A stretch of DNA of 64,000 nucleotides from Megaustenia siamemsis (GCA_032433765.1 JAVIAB010000158.1:1-64000); one strand, 5' to 3'. Shown: positions 22,776 to 34,414, numbered from the stretch's first letter. Numbers and translations: made by a program. The notes: generated by a model from the letters alone, not told the origin.

Positions 22776-23403
22776 ATCTATTTACCTTCGAGCCATAGCC
22801 GGCCCATAGGGCATAGGCCCAGATACTCCTTCTCTTATCTAAATTTTTATTCTAGCATTTTTCAATCCTTGTAAAGATCTTTTATCAAATCTTGCCATTT
22901 GTCTTTATTCTGTGCAAGCAGCTCTATCTCATTGAGGAAGCCGATTCCTGCTGCTCTTGCCTCTCTCATCAATGTTCTTCTCAGTGTCTCTCTAGGTCTT
23001 CCTCTTTTCCTCTTACCTGCTGTTTCCCACATGAGGGCTTGCTTTGCTGTTTGGTTATTATCTCTTCTCATCACATGTCCAACATATGACCATTGTCTTT
23101 TCTTGATTACTGAAAATATTAGTGGTTGATTAGTGATTTCTCTAATTTCCTTGTTTGTTTTGAATTCGTTCCACGATATACCAAGTATTTTCCTTAGACA
23201 TTTATTTTCAAATGTGTTCAACTTTGTTTCTATGTCTCTTGTTGTTTTCCAGCTTTCACACGCATACGTAAGGTTTGATAGTACATTTGATTTGAATAGT
23301 CTAAGTTTTGTATTTTTGCTGATGAGTTTTGATTTCCACAACTTTCAAGGCTTCTGAAAGACATTGCTGCTTTAGCTATTCTGATTCTAATTTCTTTACT
23401 TGT
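22776..23403 (-). mobile_element. LINE-A 3' end, 5'-truncated
   Basis: Minus-strand LINE-A C-terminus, somewhat more diverged (G-K-R-K-R-G-R-P-R kept near 22995), preceded by a (TATC)n tail at about 22755-22785. It breaks off at 23403 inside the R-I-A-K-A-A-M block. Confidence 0.9.
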
Positions 23404-23837
23404 AAGTATAAATCCATAATAGAGTATTGATCTTTTGTTAACAGGAGGTCGGGTTCATTTCTGTAATCAAGAAATTTATGGATTCACAAATCAATAAATG
23501 AGGAAAGAGATTTGATCAACGATAGAAAGGGCAGGATGATGTAATGTTAACTACATTAACCAACATGCACTACATTTACACAAGAAAATAGTATTTAATT
23601 AGTCTACACATCATTCTCTCTGTGTTTTGGACATCACCATAAGCATCAGACCCCCTCACCTCCCAAAGTTTAGTTACTGACAACCCAGGCTGTCTAGTTC
23701 AGCTGACAAATCACCTTCACCGGATACTGGGCTACACTAGAATGCTGAGAGACAAATAGTGAGAGTGAGTTAAAGAAAGTGAGAGAGACAAAGATAATGA
23801 CAGATAGTGATAATGAAAAGAATAGAGATTTTAGTCG
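23404..23837. other. Intron spacer
   Basis: No ORF or element recognised. Contains a purine-rich gagagtgagttaaagaaag-type stretch near 23750-23830. Confidence 0.45.
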
Positions 23838-25640
23838 AGATAGATAGTCAAGATAAACAAAGATAGATTTTAGTAGATCTTCGGGTATGTGTCCAGTGTT
23901 ATATATGTCATTGAATGGTTTTGTTATGACTTGTACTATCAGCTCTGCTAATGCATTTATCTCTTCGATTGTTATATTGTCGGGACCTGGAGCTTTGCTT
24001 CTTTTCATGTGTTGAATTGTGTCTTCCTCTTCACTCTGCATTAATGGTAGTCCTGTGTCTTTGTTTGAATTTAGCTCTGGTCTTTCATCATCATCAGACT
24101 GATATATATATCCATCTTTCCATTGTCTTCTCCTGTCCCATTATTATATTTCCTTCTTTGATTTCACACATCCTGAAACTTTGACTTCTTTTCTTCCTTT
24201 TAATTCATTTAATTGATTCTGTATACATTTTGAGTCTTTTGTTGTTTTTCCATTCTTCACATTCCGGCTTTAACCTTCCTTCTTTTGCTTCTCTGCATTT
24301 GTTTTGGATCTCTTTGTGCAGTATTTTATATGTTCGTTCTTTATTCTTATGTTTTCTTCTTTCGTCCATTAGTTCTAATATTCCTTCAGTTATCCATTTC
24401 TTTTTGTTGATTCTTTTAGTCACTGGTATTACTTCTTTTGATGTTTGTTGAATCAATTGTTTGAGCATTTCCCACTGCTCCTCGATGTCCTGTTTTTTCT
24501 CAATAGAATTATATCTATTTTGTACCATCGTACTGTACTTATCACTCATATGTCTATCTACTCTAAGCATATCTAGTTCTAATTTTATATTTCTTGGTGA
24601 TTTCTGTCTTCCGCAGTTTATTTTGTAACTTTCCAACTACTGGTACATGGTCACCATTACAATCTGCTCCTGGCCTTGTTTTAACAGATGTTAGCCCATT
24701 CCTGAATCTTCTCTGTACCAGTATAAAATCATTTTGAATGTGCACTTTTTTGTCTGGGCTTTTCCATGTCCATAGTAGCCTAGGGTGTTGTTTGAACCAG
24801 GTGTTATCTATAATCATTTCATGTGTCTTTGCCTAATCTATCAATATATCCCTATCTGTCATTCATCTCTGCAAGGCCATGACCCCAGTCACATTTTGCA
24901 CTTTAGCTGTTCCTACCTTTGAATTGAAATCCCCTAATATAATACTTATTTCTTGGGATTTACAATGTTCCATGGTCATCTCTAGCTCATTGTAAAAAGT
25001 GTCAATGTCTTCTTCTTGGATATTACTTGTTGGTGCATTGTACTTGTCACTGTTTTGCTTCTTTCTCTATCTAACATGATGCTTACTCTTCTTTCGTGAG
25101 TGGTTCCCCCAGAGTAAATTACATTTCCACTGACGCATTTTAGTAATCCTGCTCCTTTCCATCTCATTTCACATAGTCCCAAGATGTTCAATTTCATTCT
25201 CTTAATTTCTTGGCTGATGTTTTCTAGTTTGCCAACTTGGAATGCTGATCTAATATTGCAAGTTCCTATTTCTAGTGTCTCTATATTTGATCTTGGAGTC
25301 CGCATTAACATCATTAGCTGTAGATATTAAGTTGTGATTTGTCACGGTTAGTCTAGGAAATATAAGAAGGTAGTTTGCCATTCCTTTCCTTCTTGGCAGT
25401 GACTATACTAGTCAGAGATCACAGCCATTGTCTCTATTCATGAGATCCTCTGCCTGTCATCGCGGAGTGGGGACCATAACCAGCACTACTCGTCGGCTGC
25501 TCCCACAACACCATCTACCACCTGCTCAAATGGCTTCACATAAACTTAATAGCGGGGCTAAACAGGAGCTCCATCTTGCCCAAGCATGTTCCGAAGAGTA
25601 GCGGAGGAAAGGAGACGTTTTTCTAAATAATCTTTAGATA
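23838..25640 (-). mobile_element. LINE-D-group 5' half: leader, endonuclease, linker
   Basis: Minus strand, read right to left: a leader (25640-25330), an APE-type endonuclease start (I-G-T-C-N-I-R-S near 25260; I-L-G-L-C-E-M-R-W-K-G near 25170), more endonuclease (G-D-H-V-P-V near 24645), the linker (Q-W-E-M-L-K near 24470) and the start of the RT (K-A-P-G-P-D-N-I-T near 23975). It stops at about 23838, so the 3' RT part is missing. LINEs are usually cut short at the 5' end, so the 3' loss here implies deletion or a later rearrangement. Many frameshifts are present. Confidence 0.8.
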
Positions 25641-26000
25641 CAAAAATTTACATCCACATTGGTAAAACTGCTACCATCTTCATCCGTCTTTCTGTCTGGC
25701 AAAACTGACAACTAAAACAAAGGCCACAGTTTGCAATGCCTGCATCATTAGTTTCCTTCTGTGTGGCAGCGAATCATGAACAACTTTCTTTTGCAAAGCA
25801 GGAGAGAAGACTTAATGCATTCCATATGGGATTGCTGCGCCATATTCTTGATATCACCTGGAAGGACAAAGTGACAAATGTGGAGATCCTCACTCGTACA
25901 GGGCTCCCGAATATCTACATACTACTCAGAGAACCCGAAGATAAGTGCAGATGAAGAGCATCCATTGCACGATGAGCTCTACACAGGGAAAGGTATCAGG
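25641..26000 (+). mobile_element. LINE-H RT C-terminal fragment
   Basis: The + strand reads Q-E-R-R-L-N-A-F-H, then I-L-D-I-T-W-K-D-K-V-T-N, then L-T-R-T-G-L-P (25800-25910), a well-known C-terminal order in another widespread LINE group. Frameshifts occur upstream and downstream. Confidence 0.7.
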
Positions 26001-26009
26001 CTAAAAAGA

Positions 26010-26835
26010 AGCAAATCATGGGTGATCTGAGCAGAATATGTCATCAAACAGGGGCCAATATCAATGCTGGCGAGGAGTGGATGCCGGTGCCTACATCATT
26101 CGAAGAGGGGGGGTGCATTATTGTGTATTGTCACACTCGGCAGGAAATGTAGGGAACAGAACTCAGTCATGGTCAATGGTCTCATCTGGAATAGCACCGA
26201 TGAGAAAAATGCAGTCATCTATACAGACGGATTTATAACACAACACCAAAATAGAACATGGGCATTTACAGCATGCTCAGCTGGCAGAATAGTCAAGGAA
26301 AACAGTGGTGCACATGTTATTGACCATGAGTTGCATGTCTATGAAGATGATGGCAGTGAGCAAGGCATTCATTTGATTATAGTCACAAGACTACACCCAC
26401 ACCTGCATACTGAGTGATTCGATGAGCATGATAAGACAAGTGGAGGTGGGCTCTGTATGCATGCAATGGGTAGAGTCACTGCAGAACTCAAAAATTTGTA
26501 AGATCACCTTTGTCTACATCTAGGACATGTAGGTGTATGGGGAAATGAAAGAGCAGGCAGGTTTGCTAACTGCACTATCATTGAGGACGGTTAACTAACA
26601 TATCGGGTGGACATCATCAATGCCCTCCAGGACGTGGGAAGGGCACAGGACCTCGACAACCATGAATCCATGTCACTCCTTTGAATAAAAGAGATAAGAG
26701 TTAAGATGGACACAGAAACAAGAAACATAGTGGGCGTGTCAGAAGAATTATCAACCAACACAGAACTGGAGTCGTCAGTACCTGGACACTGTGAGACTTG
26801 CTGAGGTGGGGATCTGAGCATCTAAGGTAATTTCG
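26010..26835 (+). pseudogene. LINE RNase H domain remnant
   Basis: Reads A-V-I-Y-T-D-G (26212-26232; catalytic D), then W-A-F-T-A, later L-S-D-S-M-S-M-I-R near 26413-26440, and G-H-V-G-V-W-G-N-E-R-A (26524-26556), the order of an RNase H1 fold in LINE or retro-element proteins. Two frame changes and stops interrupt it. A following leucine-rich part (I-N-A-L-Q-D-V-G-R) also resembles the C-terminus of such elements. It is a family distinct from LINE-A to D, which show no RNase H. Confidence 0.75.
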
Positions 26836-26865
26836 GAGTGCAATGATGGTGACCTGCAAATAATT

Positions 26866-26930
26866 CTCTCTCTCCCCCCCCCTCTCTCTCGTTCTATATA
26901 TATATATATATATTTACATACATATAGTGG
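26866..26930. repeat. Polypyrimidine and (TA)n microsatellite
   Basis: A run of tctctccccccccctctctctc followed by (TA)n. Confidence 0.9.
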
Positions 26931-27059
26931 TCTGCTATTTCCAATGCCTGGTGATTGAGATATATATTGCCTTCAGTGGTATTGTTATTTTTCCTTTTTT
27001 GTTGTATCCCTGTTGATTTCAAGTCATATTATTTCTTAAATGAATGACAAGGTATGTGT

Positions 27060-28490
27060 GATACTTGTCACCTTGATATTGTCACATAGAGCACTTTGTC
27101 ATCTGTAAAACCTAGATCTTGCAGGTAATTCTTGTCATACCATTTAATGCTATTATTCCCTTTGCAACATTTACCACGATGGCCGCAAATCCCGGTATAA
27201 ATCTACGGTAGTACCCACACATACATAAGAAACTCCTCACCTCTCTCACTTTTGTTGGTGGTTCCATTTCCTTAATGGCTTGTACTTTGTCCTTATCCAG
27301 TTGGATACCTTCACTATTTACTATAAACCCTAAATATTTTACCTCTTGTCTCAGAAACTGACATTTATTTAATTTCAATTTTATATTATGTTGTCTTAAT
27401 CTTTCAAACACCTGCTGAATATGCTGTAGATGATGTCCACTGGACCCTGTTGTAAAAATGATAAAGTCATCTATATATGCTTGTGTGAAAGTATCCAATC
27501 CATGCAACACCTGGATCATAAGGTCCATATATGATGCCGGGGACCTCTTCAATCCAAATGGCATTACGTTCCACGTGAAAGTCCCTATGTGTTTATTACA
27601 TGGTAATTTCTGTTTGGTTGTATCTTTTATTTGTATTGCCCAATAGCCTGATTTGCAATCGATGATACTAAAAATATCTGTCTCTTGAAATAAAGTCATT
27701 ATGTCATCTACTCTCGGCATCTGGTAACTAATGTCCTTAGTTACTTTGTTAAGTTCTCTATAATCACAACAAAATCCTTGTGACCCATCTTTCTTTTTGA
27801 ATAATACTACAGGAGATGACCACTGTGAGGTAGTCCTTGAAATTATTCCTGCTTTTAACATATCATCTATCGCTTTTTCTGCCACTTCCCTATTTCTCAG
27901 TGGTGTTCTGTAAGATCATATATTTGTTGGTTTCGCTCGCCTGTGTCTATCTCTAATTGTACTGTCTTCGTCCTGTCTAATTCGAAATCGGTTAACGCGA
28001 ATATATCATGATTCTCTATTACTAACTCCTGTAATGCTTTCTTATTTTCTTGGTTTGTCTGTATCTGTTATAGCAACTCCTCCTTCCTTTCTGTTGATAG
28101 TCTTATTGGACTTTTCCTTCCCTTTTGGTCATACTTTTTGTATGTTCCATCATACTTCCGACGATTCCTACCTTGGCTTCTTCTCCTGTCCATTCTCCAT
28201 CCTGTGTGAAAGCTTTCTCTATACTTTATTTTCTCAATCTCTCTGTTTCTTTGTCTAGGTCCTTGACCTTGCGCCATATTTGTCCTTTCCACCTTCTTAT
28301 ACCCTGTTATTTCACTTTTTGAATGTGGTATTTGTACTTGTGTTATCACTGTCCCTTTTCTTATTCTCATCGTCTTTCGTGATTGATTTAATATTACTGG
28401 AAACATCTGGTTCCTACCTATTTCTACAATGCCATCTATTACTTTTATTTTTGGTTCTTCTCCTTTCTGCTCGTTTGCCTGTCTGTAACA
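27060..28490 (-). pseudogene. Ty3/gypsy LTR-retrotransposon pol remnant (protease end, RT)
   Basis: The minus-strand ORF 27885-27112 (257 codons) is a gypsy reverse transcriptase: S-P-V-V-L-F-K-K-K-D-G-S, D-Y-R-E-L-N-K-V-T, C-K-S-G-Y-W, M-P-F-G-L, the Y-I-D-D active site, and Y-L-G-F-I-V then F-L-C-M-C-G-Y-Y-R-R-F-I-P at the RT / RNase H border. It then loses similarity. Upstream, 28406-28068 resembles the region between protease and RT, rich in K/R. RNase H and integrase are absent, so it is truncated at its 3' side. Confidence 0.88.
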
Positions 28491-28784
28491 AACTTTGAAA
28501 ATGATGCCAGCTCTTCTTTATCAGTTGTTCACACACTTTGTTAAATCTCGCCTTGAGTTGACGCTTCAGTGCGCTCGTAGTATTTTCGAAACCTTTAGTA
28601 TCCTAGTGTTGGTCATGCACCAAATATAATCAACAGAAGTTTGATATCAGCCTCGATGCCTTGAGGATGTGTAGACTGGTGCAAATAATTGACAAGTGGC
28701 CAATGCTTTACCCCTCTGTGGACCCGCCTTTAACCTTGAACATGTAACTCTCAAACTTGAACTCTGAAGACTCTCTTGATACGA
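28491..28784. other. Spacer upstream of the gypsy pol
   Basis: In the element's orientation this is where gag would be, but it is far too short and shows no zinc-knuckle motif. Confidence 0.4.
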
Positions 28785-29759
28785 TGTAACACCTTTCGTG
28801 TAACACCTTTATGCGCTGATAACACGAAAATGCACGTTCTGGTTCTAATGGCTAGGATTCAGCACCTGTGTCAGCCCTTGACTGAGTTTGCTGTACTGGA
28901 CTTGTGATTTGCTACTTGATTGATGGCCGCCGACTTGACTGATACTGTAGCTCATGACTGGCCTGGACACACACTTTGCATCCCTCGTGATCATATAGTT
29001 AATATCATTTGCACTGTTGTTTCGATAATGTCTTCTCTGACTTCGGAGGACCAGATCTGACTTTGGAGGACCTGATCTTGGTAGCCCACCACAGGTTTCG
29101 TTCGTCACTAGGCCACATACATACACAATACTGACGAGATTTAGCTAGTCAACTGAACTCCAATTTTAAAAGCAATACAACTCTGGTTTATTCATGAATC
29201 GTCACTCACGAACAACAGCTGAAACTTCAGCCAACATTCTGTTCCCAGCTGCTCAACATATACAAATAAATGTCATACACGAGGCTGACATGTGCCCTGA
29301 TTCCTTTCTTTCTCTACTATCAATTTGCCAGCATTTCTGTAAATCTGCCTGGATCAACTCCTGACGCTACGCTACTTCATCTAATTGTCTTTAAGTTTAA
29401 TCTAGAGCCACTGATCTAATCTTGAATAGTTCTTAATTCACGCATTTCCAGTGTCGACTATTAATTTCATAAATTCACTGCAACAACTTTAAACACTAAA
29501 ACTGATGGTTTTAATGATTTCCTCCCAAAATAAATGCCACTCAGTTCTATTCTGCTTGAGCTTACTCTAATAACACAATTTTAATAAACACTGAGAAAAT
29601 ATGTGAATTCTGTCTCGCTGAACTGTCAAACGATAACTCTTAAAAGTAACTGTGTCTGGTAAACCTAACATGGCTACCGGCTCACAAAACCATCCAATCT
29701 GAGTGAGCGTCATCTCTAGAATGCCTTCTAATTGGTTTTCACTAATATATTTCCTTACA
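28785..29759 (-). repeat. Candidate LTR of the gypsy remnant
   Basis: On the minus strand this segment would begin TGTAAGGAAAT (29759) and end GTGTTACA, i.e. terminal TGTAA/TTACA as in LTRs, and lies upstream of pol in the right orientation. A CCAAT-like gattgg lies near its start. There is no second LTR to compare, no clear primer-binding site, and the end is ambiguous because gtgtaacacc occurs twice (28785 and 28797). Confidence 0.35.
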
Positions 29760-29846
29760 TCTTACCATTTTTCCTGTGACAAATACCAAACTCCCCTATT
29801 GTCATACAATCTGTAATCACTGCTACAACTGTGCTTATTTCACCAG

Positions 29847-29990
29847 CTGACCTTTTCTATAGCAAGCAGGCAATATTATCAGATGGTGACGACAACACTT
29901 GCTTAACGATTCCTCCGGACAACCCGGCCACGGTAAATTTGCGAGACTTTCATTCGTTCACCTGGCTCAGAGTTCACACACGTCACTCAG
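29847..29990 (+). CDS. Exon d: start of F5/8-type-C (fucolectin-like) module
   Basis: A 144-base exon, phase 1 at both ends, acceptor tttcaccag, donor gtaagt. It encodes D-L-F-Y-S-K-Q-A, then S-D-G-D-D-N-T-C, then F-T-W-L-R-V-H. The D-G-D-N-T-C type motif followed by a hydrophobic strand is typical of fucolectin / F5/8C lectin folds in invertebrates. Joined to c1 it reads C-Q-Y-A-D-L-F. An alternative acceptor at 29862 would break the phase. Confidence 0.75.
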
Positions 29991-30770
29991 GTAAGTGCTG
30001 GGTGTTATCATATCAACACTTTAGTTTTCATTACACTGAATACTAACAATACTTGAGTTCTATTATTAAAATGTTGAGAAATGATTACTATGTTTCCTTC
30101 AATTTTTTTTTTCTCATGGTAGGTAATGTTTAGCCCTATTGGAAATAGCAAAATCCAAATGAGACAGCTCAACTAAAGTACTTTACAAGCTTAAAGGAAG
30201 CTGGAAGATTGCACCACTAATGTCTTGGTGTCCTTACATGATAGGGACACAGTAAAATTCTTTTTTTTTTACTAACATCATTTATAACTAGCATACAATA
30301 AAGAGGAACATACTTCTGTAGACACATATGTATTGTAATAGTGTGTATAACTGTTGACTTAAAGATAACCACAAAAAAGGATAATAATTGTGTTAATAAG
30401 TAAGGATAAAAATGTGAGTTGTCTCACTTGTTAGGCAAGGCAGATGACAGAAGAATAATGTGAAGTATGCCACTTATTACAAAAGTGAAAATATAAATAT
30501 TTGAATAAGGGGAGTTGTATCATTTGTGTTGTGAATGCGAGTTCAGACAATTCATGTTAAAATGTGGATCTTGAAGTATCACATGGGGTACATAACTTAC
30601 AAAGACAAAAACTTATGCAAGAGATCATATGACAGGCAATTGTAGGGTGTGAAAGGACAGACTTTTCAAGAGGTGAAGGTGTCACCATCAGACCCAAAAG
30701 ATGATAGCACTGTAATAGGATGATTTGAATGGGGAGAAGTAGAGATGAAGTGAATATTCTCTATGATATT
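29991..30770. other. Intron spacer
   Basis: AT-rich with two poly-T runs (30104, 30262). Nothing recognised. Confidence 0.5.
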
Positions 30771-31312
30771 TATGTAACATATATTGTGTTTGAGATTTAT
30801 GTTACAAACATTGTGCTTGAGATGTATATAAAAAAATTTTGTGTTTGACATTTATGTAACCAAATTTTCTTTATTTTGTTTGAGACTTATGTAACAAAAT
30901 GTTCTGTTTGAGATTTAAAAAATATAAAAAAAATGTTGTGTTTGAGATTTATGTTACATATTTTATGATTGCGATGTATGTAACAAAATGATGCTTTTTG
31001 AGATTTATGTAACAAACATTGTTTTTGAGATGTATGTAACAAATTGTTGTGTTTGAGATTTATGTAACAAAATTTCATGTTTCAGTTGTACATAACATAG
31101 TGTTGTATTTGAGATGTATGTAAAAAAAAATTGTGTTTGAGATTTATGTAACACATTTTGTGTTTGAGATTTATGTAACAAATGTTTTGTTTGAGATTTA
31201 TGTAACGCATTTTGAGATTGGGATTTATGTAACAAACATAGTGTTTGAGATATACGTAACAAAATGTTGTGTTTGAGATGTATGTAACACAATGTTGTGT
31301 TTGAGATGTAAA
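30771..31312. repeat. 28-bp minisatellite, first block
   Basis: Units of about 28 bases built on gtgtttgagatttatgtaac followed by aaaatgtt. The block continues at 34838-34984 and 35285-35945. The gaps are later insertions, so the array was once continuous and about 1.3 kb long. Units are imperfect and directly adjacent; there are no unique spacers as in CRISPR. Confidence 0.93.
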
Positions 31313-31472
31313 AAGTAGTAAAGTAAAGTACCCCCCGTCACGCCAAGTGGCGTATAGGGAAATATGGTGTTCTATCTATCTATCTATTGACCTTTCGAGC
31401 CGTAACCGGCCCATAGGGCGTAGACCAAGATACACCTTCTCCTATATGAATTTTTGTTCTAGCAGTTTTCTT

Positions 31473-32729
31473 TTAAAGATATTTTATCAAATCTCGCCAT
31501 CTGTCTCTGTTCTGTGCAAGCAGTTCTATCTCATTGAGGGAGCCGATTCCTGCTGCTCTTGCCTCTCTCATCAATGTTCTTCTCAGTGTCTCCCTGGGTC
31601 TTCCTCTTTTTCTTTTACCTGTTGTTTCCCATATGAGGGCTTGCTTTGCTATTCGATTATTATCTCTTCTCATCACATGTCCAACGTATGACCATCGTCT
31701 TTTCTTTATTACTGAAGATATTAGTGGTTGATTGGCGATTTCTCTAATTTCCTCGTTTGTTTTGAATTCGTTCCATTCTATACCAAGTATTTTCCTTAGA
31801 CATTTATTTTCGAATGCGTTCAACTTTGTTTCTATATCTCTTGTTGTTTTCCAGCTTTCACACGCATACGTAAGGGTTGATAGTACATTTGATTTGAATA
31901 GCCTAAGTTTTGTGTTTGTGCTAATGAGTTTTGATTTCCACAACTTTTCAAGGCTTCTGAAAGACATTGCTGCTTTAGCCAGTCTGATTCTAATTTCTTT
32001 GCTCGTATCCCCTTCTCGATCAATGTGACTTCCAAGATAGATGAAGTGATCGATCTCTTCTACTGGTTTGTTTTCCATGTATATTTTGTCACTTGTTGGA
32101 ATTAAACTTTTCATGACTTTAGTCTTTTCATGATTGACCTCAAGCCCAATTTTGCTGGCTATTGATGATAGTTCATTTGTGTTTTCCTGCATCGTTTTTA
32201 TCTGATTGCTGATGAGAACTATGTCATCAGCAAAGTCCAGGTCCTCCAAATGGTCTCCTTGTATCCATTCGATGCCTTTATTACCAGTGCAGCATTTCTT
32301 CATTATGAAGTCCATAACAATTCCAAATAACAAGGGCGATAAAATACATCCTTGTTTAACCCCAGTTTCTATTGGGAAACATTCGCTCAGTCCTTCCTCT
32401 GTTCGAACTGCACATGTGTAACCATCATACATGTCTTTGATAATATTTATGATTTTTGATGGTAAGCCATATTGCTTCAGAATTTTCCACAAAGAATCTC
32501 TATGAATACTATCAAATGCTTTTTTGAAGTCGATGAAGTTAAGTACAAAAGGTTTTTGCTTTTCAATGTGTTCCTCCAATATAAGTCGTAGAGTGAAAAT
32601 GTGGTCAAGACAGCTTCTCCCTTTTCTAAACCCAGCCTGTTCTTCACGCATTACTGTATCTATTGAATCCTTTATTCTATTTAGGATGATTTTACAGAAT
32701 AATTTTGAGGCAACTGACAAAAGTGTCAC
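31473..32729 (-). CDS. LINE-A ORF, second part: reverse transcriptase and C-terminus, 418 aa
   Basis: Carries RT motifs in order: Q-A-G-F-R-K-G-R-S-C, F-I-D-F-K-K-A-F-D-S, G-V-K-Q-G-C-I-L-S-P and D-F-A-D-D-I-V (catalytic F-A-D-D near residue 165), then thumb and C-terminal domain with Y-V-G-H-V-M-R-R and G-K-R-K-R-G-R-P-R. The true protein start lies upstream in the other ORF, because the residues before its first Met (about C-N-N-W-R-G-V-T) are also RT-like in the shifted frame. No other stop breaks it. Confidence 0.92.
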   Translation of the reverse strand: MTLLSVASKLFCKIILNRIKDSIDTVMREEQAGFRKGRSCLDHIFTLRLILEEHIEKQKPFVLNFIDFKKAFDSIHRDSLWKILKQYGLPSKIINIIKDMYDGYTCAVRTEEGLSECFPIETGVKQGCILSPLLFGIVMDFIMKKCCTGNKGIEWIQGDHLEDLDFADDIVLISNQIKTMQENTNELSSIASKIGLEVNHEKTKVMKSLIPTSDKIYMENKPVEEIDHFIYLGSHIDREGDTSKEIRIRLAKAAMSFRSLEKLWKSKLISTNTKLRLFKSNVLSTLTYACESWKTTRDIETKLNAFENKCLRKILGIEWNEFKTNEEIREIANQPLISSVIKKRRWSYVGHVMRRDNNRIAKQALIWETTGKRKRGRPRETLRRTLMREARAAGIGSLNEIELLAQNRDRWRDLIKYL

Positions 32730-34414
32730 GCCTCTCCAATTGTTACAATCTCTAAGATTGCCCTTTTTGGGATCTTAACAATGATTCCTTTTTTCCATTT
32801 ATGAGGCGTCTTCTCTGTTTTCCAAATGATGTTGAACATTTTTTGGAGATGTATTAAATTATGGCTATCAATTGCCTTGAGGATCTCAGCTGTTAACTTA
32901 TCCTCTCCAGCAGCCTTGTTATTGGTCATTAGCTTTAAGGTGGTTTCTATTTCACTCAAGGTGAAGTCATCTAAATTTACATCTAATTCTGCTGCTGGTG
33001 TTTCAGCTTCAAAATCTATTAAACTGTGAGGTAGTGGACGGTTAAGAATTTCTTTGAAGTGTTCCGCCCAACGGGCTTTTATGTCTGCGCTTGTTGTTAG
33101 CATTAATCCAGATTTGTCTAGAATTGGTGTTCCACTGGATGTATAGGTGTTTGTCAGCATCTTTTGTACAGTATAAAGAGTTCTGCTGTCTCCTGTAATT
33201 GCAGCTGTCTCTGCTTTCTCTGCCAAGTTGTCTATATAAGCTCTTGTATCTCTTCTTGCCGAACTTTTCACTTTGTTGTCTAATTCTTTGTATGTTGCTT
33301 TTGCCAGAACCTTTCCAAGATCTGTCTTTACATTAGTCATGGCTCTCTTCGCTTCTCTTCTTTCTTTGATGTATTTCCATGTGGTGTCTGAGATCCAAGC
33401 TCGTTTTTCCATTTTCTTCAGTCCAGCACTTGCTTCTGCTGCTGTCATTAGTATTTTGCTCTGTGAGTCCCACATTTCATTGATATCTAAGTCTATTTCA
33501 CCAAGTGCTGAATAACAATTACTTAGCTCTATGTTAAACTTTTCCTTTATTGCTTCATCTTTCAGTTTATGACTATCAATTTTATGTGTAATTGACCTCT
33601 TCTGTTGGTTTCTAAATTTTAATCTTATTTTCCCAATGCACAGGTTGTGGTCACTATTAACATCAGCACCTCTGTACGCTCTTACATCTATTAATGATGA
33701 TCTGAATTGTTGTTTAATACATAGGTGGTCAATTTGATTTGATGTTCTATCATCAGGAGATATCCATGTTGTTTTGTGGATATTTTTATGTGGAAATAAT
33801 GTCCCACCTATAACTAAATTTTCTATTAAACATAATTCTATTAATCTTTCTCCATTCTGACTTGTTGTATTACAGCCTTCTCTCCCCATCACATGTTCCA
33901 CTCCTGTGTTATCTTGTCCTACTTTGGCGTTGAAGTCTCCCATTACAATTAAAAGATCGTGTTTTGGTATTTTGTTTATAAGTTGTTGCAGTTGGTTATA
34001 AAAATCATCCTTAACTTCATCATCAGCTTCGTTAGTAGGCGCATAACATTGAATAATTGAAAGTCTTCCATGTTTTGTCTTGTATCGTGTTCGTATCAGA
34101 CGGCTATTTACCGGTTCCCATTCTAATAAACTTCTTGCAGCTTTGTCTGTCATCATTATGCCTACTCCTTCACGGTGTTTTCCATCTTCCCTTCCAGAAA
34201 AAACTACTATTTTATTATCAATAGATCTCCTACCTGTTCCAGGCCAGCGCATTTCGCTTAATCCTAAAATATCTAGATCGTATCTGTCCATCTCGCTCGC
34301 GACCTGTGCATGTTTCGTCGGAGCGGCCATTGTTCGCACATTCCAGAATCCTATTTTTGTTGTTGTTTTAGGGCCGAAAAAACTATCACTACTATCTACT
34401 GCTAATTTACACAT
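32726..34414 (-). CDS. LINE-A ORF, first part: APE endonuclease and RT start, 562 aa
   Basis: An exonuclease-endonuclease-phosphatase domain fills residues about 20-260: G-F-W-N-V-R-T-M near the start, L-G-L-S-E-M-R-W, I-Q-C-Y-A-P-T-N-E, V-M-G-D-F-N-A-K-V-G and D-R-T-S-N-Q-I-D-H, with a final S-D-H-N near residue 255. These include the expected catalytic N, E, D and H. A lysine-rich linker follows, then the RT start with N-N-K-A-A-G-E-D-K-L-T near residue 500. It nicks target DNA so that RT can prime on it. The ORF leaves frame at 32764-32768, a run of five T on the + strand where one more base would join it to the RT ORF. Confidence 0.92.
   Translation of the reverse strand: MCKLAVDSSDSFFGPKTTTKIGFWNVRTMAAPTKHAQVASEMDRYDLDILGLSEMRWPGTGRRSIDNKIVVFSGREDGKHREGVGIMMTDKAARSLLEWEPVNSRLIRTRYKTKHGRLSIIQCYAPTNEADDEVKDDFYNQLQQLINKIPKHDLLIVMGDFNAKVGQDNTGVEHVMGREGCNTTSQNGERLIELCLIENLVIGGTLFPHKNIHKTTWISPDDRTSNQIDHLCIKQQFRSSLIDVRAYRGADVNSDHNLCIGKIRLKFRNQQKRSITHKIDSHKLKDEAIKEKFNIELSNCYSALGEIDLDINEMWDSQSKILMTAAEASAGLKKMEKRAWISDTTWKYIKERREAKRAMTNVKTDLGKVLAKATYKELDNKVKSSARRDTRAYIDNLAEKAETAAITGDSRTLYTVQKMLTNTYTSSGTPILDKSGLMLTTSADIKARWAEHFKEILNRPLPHSLIDFEAETPAAELDVNLDDFTLSEIETTLKLMTNNKAAGEDKLTAEILKAIDSHNLIHLQKMFNIIWKTEKTPHKWKKGIIVKIPKRAILEIVTIGEA

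Noticed and set aside
26064..26417. Host RNase H gene
   Set aside because: The motif order and flanking LINE-type sequence, with stops and frame changes, point to a retrotransposon remnant.
29862..29863. Acceptor tatag at 29862 for exon d
   Set aside because: It would give phase 2, which does not match c1. The acceptor at 29846 gives phase 1 and a sensible join.
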